Below, piece after piece: positions 1-5,672 of a stretch of 14,515 nucleotides of DNA. The first letter of the stretch is position 1; each line of letters starts with the position of its first letter. The stretch covers positions 1 through 14,515 of the forward strand of contig JAYRHW010000137.1 in NCBI GenBank assembly GCA_041907145.1, written 5' to 3'. The notes under the pieces are model-generated. The model ran no database searches, was not told the origin of the DNA, and saw only the letters and a program-made list of their open reading frames with translations. The DNA comes from JAFLCA01 sp041907145. GTDB taxonomy: Bacteria > Bdellovibrionota_C > UBA2361 > JAFLCA01. A program made the translations under genes and the position numbers.

Positions 1-2
1 GA

Positions 3-416
3 CGCTTTGTGACTGTCAGCTCCGGCTTATACGATCCCGCCACCGGCACGTTCGAATTTGCCCGTGCCGGACATCCGCCGGCGTTTGTTCTCAGTCGCGC
101 ATCGGGCGAAGTGTCGCAGCTTAAGGGGCGAGGGTTTCCCCTCGGATTCACTCCGGACACGGAGTATTCGCCCGAAGAGACTAATCTGGCGCCCGGTGAT
201 GTGCTTCTGTTGATTACCGACGGCATCTCCGAAGGGCAAAACCGTAAGGGCGAGGTGTACGGGTTCGAACGAATGTCAGCAGCTCTCGCTAAAACCTCGG
301 CGGAGTGGAGCGTGGCTAAGATAGTCGAGCATGTACTGCATGACTTCGAGCAATTTCGCGACGGACGGCTGCTCAAGGACGATGTTACCATCGTGGCGTT
401 AAAGCGCCTGAAGTAA
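3..416 (+). CDS. SpoIIE/RsbU-type PP2C serine phosphatase, C-terminal part (5' end outside window)
   Basis: This is the last ~137 codons of a gene that begins before the window; the frame is open from base 3 (Arg-Phe-Val-Thr-Val). The visible part is the C-terminal half of a SpoIIE-like PP2C domain: the DPATG turn, the AGHPPAFVL strand, a Gly-Phe-Pro-Leu-Gly segment, then LITDGISEG with a metal-binding Asp and, near the end, KDDVTIVALK with the last conserved Asp. Family knowledge: such domains dephosphorylate phosphoserine on anti-sigma-factor antagonists or similar regulators, and are usually fused to receiver, GAF, PAS or HAMP sensor domains. Any such sensor would lie upstream and cannot be seen. 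GTG at base 9 is an internal Val codon, not a start. The next gene follows after about 60 bases on the same strand. Confidence 0.88.
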   Translation, partial: RFVTVSSGLYDPATGTFEFARAGHPPAFVLSRASGEVSQLKGRGFPLGFTPDTEYSPEETNLAPGDVLLLITDGISEGQNRKGEVYGFERMSAALAKTSAEWSVAKIVEHVLHDFEQFRDGRLLKDDVTIVALKRLK

Positions 417-450
417 AGCGCATAAAATCCGGCTACCAATCCGCATCCTT

Positions 451-476
451 CCTCCGTAGTATGGAGGTCAAGCGTA
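451..476 (+). promoter_or_regulatory. Ribosome-binding site within a small inverted repeat
   Basis: GGAGGT at 463-468 sits 8 bases before a TTG at 477, ideal spacing, and decides the start of the next gene; the in-frame ATG at 489 is about 20 bases away. GGAGG at 463-467 can pair with CCTCC at 451-455 across a 7-base loop, so the ribosome site may be partly hidden by a local hairpin. The pairing is visible in the sequence; any regulatory effect is inference. Confidence 0.45.
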
Positions 477-953
477 TTGCGTACTCACATGTTTCATCTC
501 CATCCCGCGTTATCCACATTTCCGCCGGTGCTTCTGCTGATAGCAGGTGCACTTGAACTAGCGGCTTTGGTCGGGGTCGCCGAGCTACGGCGAACTATTC
601 GACTTCTACTCTGGCTTGCTGTTCCAGGAGTTCTGGCGGCCTTCTTCTCCGGCTATCAGGCCAGTGATAGCGCCAATCAGACCTTTGTGATTGCCGACCA
701 GGCAATAGGTGCGCACCACAACCTCGGCAGACTTTTGGCGTTTGCCATCATTCCCTGTGCAGCGCTCGAATGGGTGGCAACCAGTGCCAGGCATGCCAAG
801 GCATTTTTTGAGTGGCTCTATCGTGCAGTATTGATGACCTGCGTAGGCCTCGTCATCTCCACCGCCTATTTAGGCGGGGAGCTGGTATTTCGACACGGCG
901 CAGGTGTATTCGCGATTATGGGGACGCCGCAGGCTCCTGAGGCGCAGAAGTAA
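477..953 (+). CDS. Small four-helix membrane protein, DUF2231-like
   Basis: A 158-aa integral membrane protein with about four hydrophobic helices (roughly residues 15-33, 42-58, 84-102, 115-133). The N-terminal HLHP (7-10) followed by a proline-bearing first helix, the His pair at 80-81 and the late LGGELVFRHGAGV segment (His140) match the general pattern of the DUF2231 family. That family has no firmly assigned function; its conserved histidines have suggested metal or haem ligation, which is speculative here. The TTG start is chosen because a strong GGAGGT lies 8 bases upstream; ATG at 489 would remove four residues. The gene is convergent with the adenosyltransferase gene, the two stop codons lying five bases apart. 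The family call is from pattern memory, so moderate confidence; that it is a real gene is well supported. Confidence 0.7.
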   Translation: MRTHMFHLHPALSTFPPVLLLIAGALELAALVGVAELRRTIRLLLWLAVPGVLAAFFSGYQASDSANQTFVIADQAIGAHHNLGRLLAFAIIPCAALEWVATSARHAKAFFEWLYRAVLMTCVGLVISTAYLGGELVFRHGAGVFAIMGTPQAPEAQK

Positions 954-958
954 ATAAA

Positions 959-1540
959 TCACTTCTCGACAGGCTTACCTGGTACCCAAAGATACTCCGG
1001 CTTGCCCGAGCGATGCGATTCAAATCGTGCCATGGCGAAGAGAAGATCGCTGAGCCGATTAACAAAAACAACCAGATCCTTAGAGACGTGCTCAGTGCGG
1101 CCAAGATGAATGATGCTGCGCTCGGCGCGTCGGCATACGCAACGAGACATATGCAGCGCAGCGTTTAGTTCACTTCCACCAGGCAGTACGAATGAACGAA
1201 GCTCTGGTATCCCATCCATGAGCTCGTCGATCCAGTGCTCTAATCTATGACCGTGAGCGGGCTGCATCGTTATCATGCCGGGCCATGCCGATCCCGGCGG
1301 AGTTGCCAGTTCGGATCCGAGATCAAACAAATCATTCTGCAAAATCTTCAATTTCGGAAGCAGGGGATGATCTGCCGACTGCTCGGCCAGGGTGCGTGCC
1401 CAACCGAGAAAGGCATTCAGCTCGTCGATATCGCCATATGCTTGCACGCGCAGCGAATCTTTTTGAGTGCGAGCGCCGCCAACGAGGCCGGTTTCTCCAT
1501 CGTCACCGGTGCGTGTGTAGATCTTATTTATCTTGACCAT
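959..1540 (-). CDS. ATP:cob(I)alamin adenosyltransferase, PduO type
   Basis: A 193-aa protein of normal length for the PduO-type family, which transfers the adenosyl group of ATP to cob(I)alamin to make coenzyme B12 in the cytoplasm. Visible signatures: TRTGDDGETGLVGG (residues 9-22, ATP-binding N-terminus), GDIDELNAFLG (36-46), LPGGSELNAALHMSRCVCRRAER (119-141) and VNRLSDLLF (160-168). The start is the ATG just before Val-Lys-Ile-Asn-Lys; it overlaps the end of the preceding gene by 17 bases in another frame, so translation is probably coupled. It is the last gene of a minus-strand operon that otherwise encodes regulators, an unexpected place for a cofactor enzyme. No B12 riboswitch is visible directly upstream. 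Function is very likely; why it sits in this operon is unknown. Confidence 0.93.
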   Translation of the reverse strand: MVKINKIYTRTGDDGETGLVGGARTQKDSLRVQAYGDIDELNAFLGWARTLAEQSADHPLLPKLKILQNDLFDLGSELATPPGSAWPGMITMQPAHGHRLEHWIDELMDGIPELRSFVLPGGSELNAALHMSRCVCRRAERSIIHLGRTEHVSKDLVVFVNRLSDLLFAMARFESHRSGKPEYLWVPGKPVEK

Positions 1541-1808
1541 TGCTATCGAGCAGATTCTCAATGTCAGCGAGCTTCTTGTTATGCTTGGCCTCACCTTCGA
1601 CTGCCGGGTTAAGCAAGTCTTCGACCATGGTCTGTTTAGGATGCGCCTTTTCTTTTGGCATAGTCGCCGAGGCTTCTATCCGTTGAGCAGCCTGTTCCGG
1701 AGCTCTGGCCGCAGGCTCAGGCCTGGTACCGAAAAAATCGAGGCCTAGGTACGGTGCCAGCAGGAGGATCGCTGCGACGATGGTAACTATGGCGACCGTG
1801 CGATTCAT
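1524..1808 (-). CDS. Hypothetical 94-aa protein with N-terminal membrane anchor
   Basis: Not recognised. It has one hydrophobic helix at residues 4-22 after a short Met-Asn-Arg N-terminus, then a soluble, charged tail rich in Ala, Pro, Glu and Lys, with a likely amphipathic segment near residues 60-90 (VEDLLNPAVEG, then LADIENLLDS). No lipobox Cys follows the hydrophobic segment, so an uncleaved anchor or simple signal peptide is more likely than a lipoprotein. It starts 5 bases after the stop of the 101-aa gene and overlaps the adenosyltransferase gene by 17 bases, so it is embedded in the operon and probably real. A structural or partner role at the membrane is only inference. Confidence 0.68.
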   Translation of the reverse strand: MNRTVAIVTIVAAILLLAPYLGLDFFGTRPEPAARAPEQAAQRIEASATMPKEKAHPKQTMVEDLLNPAVEGEAKHNKKLADIENLLDSNGQDK

Positions 1809-1813
1809 GGCGA

Positions 1814-2119
1814 TTAACTGTCCTGCGCGGCAATCAAACGAGCAATCGCCTCATCAATAATGGACTGCATTTCGTCTCTGACAATAGTGCCCACGCGTTC
1901 GCTAATCAAGTCTTGCTGCTGCAGACTAACCTCTTGTTGCCGCTTCAATATAGCTTCGTGCAGAGCCCGGACCTCGGTTGACTCGATATCAACCACCAGC
2001 CCGCTGTTCTCCCTATTCGAGCATGAGAGCAGGTTATGTTTCAGCAGATGCAGGAGCGCCTTATCGGATAGACCCGAGAGGCGCTGATATTCCTGAAGAC
2101 TTACAAATCGTGAGCTCAT
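1814..2119 (-). CDS. Hypothetical 101-aa protein, HTH-like N-terminus with coiled coil
   Basis: Residues 5-45 (VSLQEYQRLSGLSDKALLHLL and onward) have the shape of an excisionase/MerR-like helix-turn-helix: a short strand, helix, Gly-Leu-Ser turn and second helix, followed by a strand-like VVDIES segment. Residues 50-100 are predicted helical and rich in Gln, Glu and Ile/Leu (LKRQQEVSLQQQDLISERVG), suggesting a coiled coil for oligomerisation. The ATG immediately follows the TAA of the sigma-54-activator-type gene with no gap, so the two are translationally coupled. It could be a DNA-binding accessory of that ATPase or a protein-protein adaptor. No specific family is recognised; the HTH assignment is by eye. 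Confidence 0.68.
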   Translation of the reverse strand: MSSRFVSLQEYQRLSGLSDKALLHLLKHNLLSCSNRENSGLVVDIESTEVRALHEAILKRQQEVSLQQQDLISERVGTIVRDEMQSIIDEAIARLIAAQDS

Positions 2120-3652
2120 TTACGGTTCCCGAGCGGTTGCTCGACGGATTGCTTTGCCCTGCACGAGCAAATCCATTGCTTTGGTGCTGTCGGCAATCAT
2201 GCTCGAGGCTTTCTCGATATTGCCGCCGTTTACCTCCAGCGCCGAGAGTCTTACTCGTTCCACGAACTTTGTAACACTATCGTCCAATGAAGTCACCGAG
2301 TCTTGAAGGGCTTCTTGCGCGAATTGGTGAGCGGCGCTGGAAATAACCTCCGATGGTGTTGCAGCTGCCCCCGATAATCGCGAGCGAAACACCTCAAGCA
2401 CGATCCGCTCGTCGATGACACGCAGTCTATTCATGTCGGCCAACTCGCAGAGCTGGGCGACATTGTTTTCCAGCTGACGAAGATTGCCGGGCCAGGAATG
2501 GGCAAAGAGCTGGCGATAAGCTTCGCTCGATACGCCTTCCACGATAGTGGCATGCGGACGTTGCCGAAATACCTTAGCCAAGGCATAGCCGAGGGCAGCG
2601 GGGATATCCAAGCGGCGCGTCTGTAAATTTGCCAGTTCTAGTTGTACACGCTCGAGTCGATAGGCAAAGTCGTGCCGCAGCACATTGCCCTCCATCATTT
2701 CATACAGCGTCATGTTGGAGGCGAATACGAAGCGCACATCCGCCTCCACGGTCTCGGCGCTTCCTACGCGGCGGTAGACCTTGTTCTCGATGAACGTAAT
2801 CAGCTTTCCTTGGAGCTCCTTGTCGATACTCTGCAACTCGTCGATGAAAAGAGTTCCCTTTTCGGCTCGTTTGACCAGTCCCCACTTGTCGACAGCGCCC
2901 GTATAGGCACCGGCGACGGCGCCAAACAGCTCCGCCTGCACAAGTTCGGAAGAGGAGAAATCGCGCGGGGTTATGCTGACGAATTGACCTGTCCGGCCCG
3001 ACAGAAGATGCAGAGCCAATGCTAGATTCGTCTTGCCTGTACCGGTTCGCCCAATAATGATGGGATTTTCATTCGTGTAGCAGGCGTAGCGCGGCAGCCA
3101 CCGCATCCACAATTCACGGCTCACGGGGTCGGCGAATGATTGCGCCCATCCGGGACTCCCAAGTGTGGGGAGGGGGCTCTTGCCTTCAGCTCGGCGAGCG
3201 AATTCATCCTGGGCCAATCCCAGGAATTGCTGCAGCTGCTTACCGATGTCCGCGATTGAGGGCATGGAGCCCGGTGGTTGTACCAGGAAGGAATCGATAT
3301 AGCCCGACGGCTTCAGACTCTCAGTATCAGCGAAGAGCAGATCTCCCCCGTAGGCAAGCTTTTCAGGGGCCATCAGCACTGCGGCGACGAGAACCTCGTT
3401 TGCCGAACGTTCACGCAATTGCTGCAGGAACCGTCGGATGGCGGCATGTAGCTTGTCGTGATGGTAGAGTCCGATTTCCAGGAAGATTACTTGAGGTCGG
3501 TGGGTTACAACGACGCTCCATGCATCAGCAAGCGACCCGCTTACGAATTCGCAACCCGAACGCAGTGCCACGCCATACGACGTTAGACGGCGGGTGAAAT
3601 CTGCGGATCCCAGCACTGCGGCGATCATGCGAGGGGAGCGCGCGGGCATCAT
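2120..3652 (-). CDS. Sigma-54-dependent activator-type AAA+ ATPase with divergent receiver domain
   Basis: A 510-aa protein. Residues 9-130 resemble a receiver domain, but the phospho-acceptor position carries Glu59 (VIFLEIGL) and the other active-site residues are lost. The AAA+ domain follows: Walker A GRTGTGKT (201-208), GAYTGA (248-253, the sigma-54 contact loop, canonical GAFTGA), Walker B TLFIDE (267-272), arginine-finger region RHDFAYRL (326-333) and sensor II WPGNLRQLEN (387-396). All parts for ATP-driven remodelling of sigma-54 RNA polymerase are visible. The C-terminus (464-504, ALEVNGGNIEKAS) starts like a Fis helix-turn-helix, but its second helix is eroded, so DNA binding by this protein alone is doubtful. 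The ATG overlaps the upstream stop as ATGA with a GGGAGA ribosome site; starting 60 bases further upstream is unlikely. Activity state and targets are inferred. Confidence 0.88.
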   Translation of the reverse strand: MMPARSPRMIAAVLGSADFTRRLTSYGVALRSGCEFVSGSLADAWSVVVTHRPQVIFLEIGLYHHDKLHAAIRRFLQQLRERSANEVLVAAVLMAPEKLAYGGDLLFADTESLKPSGYIDSFLVQPPGSMPSIADIGKQLQQFLGLAQDEFARRAEGKSPLPTLGSPGWAQSFADPVSRELWMRWLPRYACYTNENPIIIGRTGTGKTNLALALHLLSGRTGQFVSITPRDFSSSELVQAELFGAVAGAYTGAVDKWGLVKRAEKGTLFIDELQSIDKELQGKLITFIENKVYRRVGSAETVEADVRFVFASNMTLYEMMEGNVLRHDFAYRLERVQLELANLQTRRLDIPAALGYALAKVFRQRPHATIVEGVSSEAYRQLFAHSWPGNLRQLENNVAQLCELADMNRLRVIDERIVLEVFRSRLSGAAATPSEVISSAAHQFAQEALQDSVTSLDDSVTKFVERVRLSALEVNGGNIEKASSMIADSTKAMDLLVQGKAIRRATAREP

Positions 3653-4929
3653 GCATCTTCTCCCGGCCTCGACGTACGGCCTAGAACCGCATGCAGCTGC
3701 CTCACGGAACAACCCAGTCGGGCTGCGGCGGATTGATAGCTAAAATTATAGTCCTCAAGAACGGCAGCGGCGGTTAGCGGATTGAGCGGCTCGCTCCCCG
3801 CCAGCTTAGCGGAGTCCTCCCACAGCTTCATGCGCGCCTCGAGATTGGAAAGAAGGGCATCTTCGGCGAAACCGCCCAGGGCGGTGTCAATGACGACTGA
3901 TTCAAGTTCACGCAACTGCCCCGGCCAGGCCTGCTTCGCCAGCCAGGCAATTGCATCGGGCGGGAACGGTTTGACGCGTTTGTCGCCGTATTCCTCGGCT
4001 TTGCGCACGAAGCGCTGCACGAGGGCAGCCATATCGTCGGCTCGATCCGTCAGCGTAGGCACTCGAATAATTTCAGCTCCTGTTTGGCGGTGCCATGCCT
4101 GGACGAGCGATTCATCGGAACTCACGATGATTAACGTCGAATTGGGCTCAGCCTCGCGGTTCCAGAGGGAAGTTTTCTCGCGCGCCACATGTTGAAGCAG
4201 GGAACCATCCTCTTCTTCGGCATATTCCACAATCAGTGACAGGCCATTTCCCAAGCGAAGTGCGGGGTAGCTCGGTGAGATCCCAGCCACGGAAAGGAGG
4301 CTTCCGTCGAATGTTCTTAGAGAAATCGTGCGGGCATATCCGAACTGTGGAGAAAGTGTGAGTAGCGTATGAGCGATGGTGCTTAGCCCGCTTCCTGCCT
4401 GGCCTGTAACGCAGATTATCGGTAGCTGCCTTGCTGCAGCGGCCCGCATCTGGGCTTCAAGCGCTCGACCTGCCGGTGAACTAAGGATCAAGTCGTCGAT
4501 AGCGGGCAGGCTCATGGCAGGCAGGGGGGGCGTCACATCGCCCCTAAAGACTGACTCGATTTCCCGCGCGACTTTGAGGATAGCTTGGGGATCGTCGAGT
4601 TCGACGTAATGCAGCGCGCCACCGCGCAAGGCATCGACTGCGACCTGGATGCTGGGCTCATCGGTTAGAAACACCACCTTCGGACGTCGCTCCTCATCGA
4701 GAGCTTGCAGATGGGACAGGATGTCGAGTCCGGTGCTGTAGTCGCCAAGTAGGTAGTCTAGGACAACCAGCCGAGCTTGGCGTTGTTTTAGAATTTGGGG
4801 GAGTTGTTCTGTTACCGGTATCCGAGATGCCGTTATACTCGACGACTTAAGCTGTGCCACGAGCGCTTCGGCTGCTTTGGCCTTGGTGGGTTCACGTTCA
4901 TTTAGAACAATACAGACCTGTTCGCGCAT
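3649..4929 (-). CDS. NtrC-like response regulator with degenerate AAA+ domain and Fis-type HTH
   Basis: A 426-aa protein with NtrC order. The receiver domain (1-128) has a phosphorylatable Asp58 (LVVLDYLL) and Thr89, but the N-terminal acidic pair is replaced by Asn-Glu and the usual Lys of the KP motif is missing (HYVELDD). The AAA+-like domain (145-365) has a P-loop GQAGSGLS (176-183) with Leu in place of the essential Lys, no GAFTGA loop and a weak Walker B; late landmarks survive (VPTLTDRADDM 290-300, WPGQLRELES 335-344). The C-terminal Fis-like HTH (387-418, AAARLGCSVRQLHAVLGR) is well preserved. It therefore looks able to bind DNA but not to hydrolyse ATP. It is the first gene of the operon, overlapping the next by ATGA. 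ATG 4929 is chosen over TTG 4932; neither has a strong ribosome site. Confidence 0.85.
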   Translation of the reverse strand: MREQVCIVLNEREPTKAKAAEALVAQLKSSSITASRIPVTEQLPQILKQRQARLVVLDYLLGDYSTGLDILSHLQALDEERRPKVVFLTDEPSIQVAVDALRGGALHYVELDDPQAILKVAREIESVFRGDVTPPLPAMSLPAIDDLILSSPAGRALEAQMRAAAARQLPIICVTGQAGSGLSTIAHTLLTLSPQFGYARTISLRTFDGSLLSVAGISPSYPALRLGNGLSLIVEYAEEEDGSLLQHVAREKTSLWNREAEPNSTLIIVSSDESLVQAWHRQTGAEIIRVPTLTDRADDMAALVQRFVRKAEEYGDKRVKPFPPDAIAWLAKQAWPGQLRELESVVIDTALGGFAEDALLSNLEARMKLWEDSAKLAGSEPLNPLTAAAVLEDYNFSYQSAAARLGCSVRQLHAVLGRTSRPGEDA

Positions 4930-5026
4930 CAATAACTAATAGGAATTATGAAGGTTGTTTCCCTCAATCTGCCTCTACTCTTGTAGGATGAATGTTCCCG
5001 CCAGAGTGATGTCAAGGATTTCAGAT
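4930..5026. other. Divergent intergenic region between the two regulator operons
   Basis: These 97 bases must hold promoters for both the minus-strand activator operon and the plus-strand receiver gene. A perfect TTGACA hexamer lies on the minus strand (5015 to 5010), but no convincing -10 follows at 16-18 bases. On the minus strand GGGAACATTC (4999 to 4990) resembles the GGAACAT motif seen in other upstream regions of this window. AAGGA at 5014-5018 is the ribosome site for the plus-strand gene. No promoter can be assigned with confidence. Confidence 0.35.
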
Positions 5027-5626
5027 ATGAAAGATATTTTGATCGTCGAAGATGGCAAGCAGGAAAGAGAGCGTCTGCAAGTGTTGTTCGCGGATGCGAC
5101 GTACTCGGTCAGTGCGTGCGACAGTGTAGGGGCAGCGGAAGAGGTACTCAAGCACGAAGAGTTTCGCTTGGCGATTCTCGATATCGGGCTCAACGACAAG
5201 TCAGGATCACTGCTCTTCAATACGATCCGTCGTGGCGGGCGGGTGTCATTCATCATTATTTTCACCGGCAACCCCTCGGTGCATCTGAAGCAGCGATTCA
5301 TCCAGGAGGGTGCGGTTGACTATATCGTGAAAGGGTCCCCGCAGGCGCAGAACGAGGCATTCCTGAGCCGGGTGCGCGAGGTTATAGGAGATCCAAATCC
5401 ACAGAAGCAGGATGGCTTGGACTTGGAAACTTTTCTCGATCGATATGTCGTGCCGACTTCGCGTCAACTTTTCCTGGATGCCGACAATTCCTTTCCCGAG
5501 TGCCGAAAATGCAAGGCGTGCCGCTATGTCGTGACGTTCTCGCATCAGGCGCAGCTACCGCCAGCGGTTTCGGGATTGGTGGTTTGCGCGAGCTGTGGAA
5601 ATCCGATGGATCCCGAGGTGGCATAG
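5027..5626 (+). CDS. Response regulator: receiver domain with cysteine-rich C-terminus
   Basis: A 199-aa protein. Residues 1-121 form a complete receiver domain: acidic pair Glu8-Asp9 (ILIVEDG), phospho-acceptor Asp52 (AILDIGL), Thr80 (IIIFTGN) and Lys102 (DYIVKGSP). It should accept phosphate from a histidine kinase. The tail (150-199) contains Cys159, Cys162 and Cys165 (CxxCxxC) and Cys187 and Cys190 (CASCGNP), resembling a zinc-ribbon or zinc knuckle, an unusual output for a receiver. The tail could bind protein, DNA or metal; the sequence does not decide. ATG 5027 is chosen because it starts exactly at the receiver's first strand and has AAGGA about 8 bases upstream; in-frame ATGs at 5009 and 4988 are alternatives. 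Head-to-head with the activator operon and 46 bases before the hybrid kinase, its likely phosphorelay partner. Confidence 0.88.
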   Translation: MKDILIVEDGKQERERLQVLFADATYSVSACDSVGAAEEVLKHEEFRLAILDIGLNDKSGSLLFNTIRRGGRVSFIIIFTGNPSVHLKQRFIQEGAVDYIVKGSPQAQNEAFLSRVREVIGDPNPQKQDGLDLETFLDRYVVPTSRQLFLDADNSFPECRKCKACRYVVTFSHQAQLPPAVSGLVVCASCGNPMDPEVA

Positions 5627-5647
5627 AATAATGCTGCCGCGTAGATA

Positions 5648-5672
5648 AGGGGATCGCTTCGAGCGAAAGTAC
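5648..5672 (+). promoter_or_regulatory. Distant ribosome-binding site brought near the start by a hairpin
   Basis: The best Shine-Dalgarno match before the ATG at 5673 is AGGGGA (5648-5653), about 19 bases away, too far in linear terms. Between them lies TCGCT-TCG-AGCGA (5654-5666), a 5-bp stem with a 3-base loop. Folding it would shorten the effective spacing to about 6 bases. The geometry is visible; its use in translation is inference. Confidence 0.35.

Noticed and set aside
2642..3025. Long plus-strand reading frame opposite the activator gene
   Set aside because: It is the mirror of a strongly supported AAA+ coding region and has no recognisable motif or ribosome site.
3653..3712. Longer N-terminus for the GAYTGA activator (start at 3712)
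   Set aside because: It would overlap the upstream gene by about 60 bases; the ATGA junction at 3652-3649 with a GGGAGA ribosome site is far more natural.
4988..5003. Sigma-54-like site on the minus strand before the activator operon (TGGCGGGAACATTCAT)
   Set aside because: The -12 element has CA where the almost invariant GC is required, so I do not call it.
4987..5015. Sigma-70 promoter on the minus strand from the perfect TTGACA
   Set aside because: No acceptable -10 hexamer occurs at 15-18 bases; the best candidates match only a few positions.
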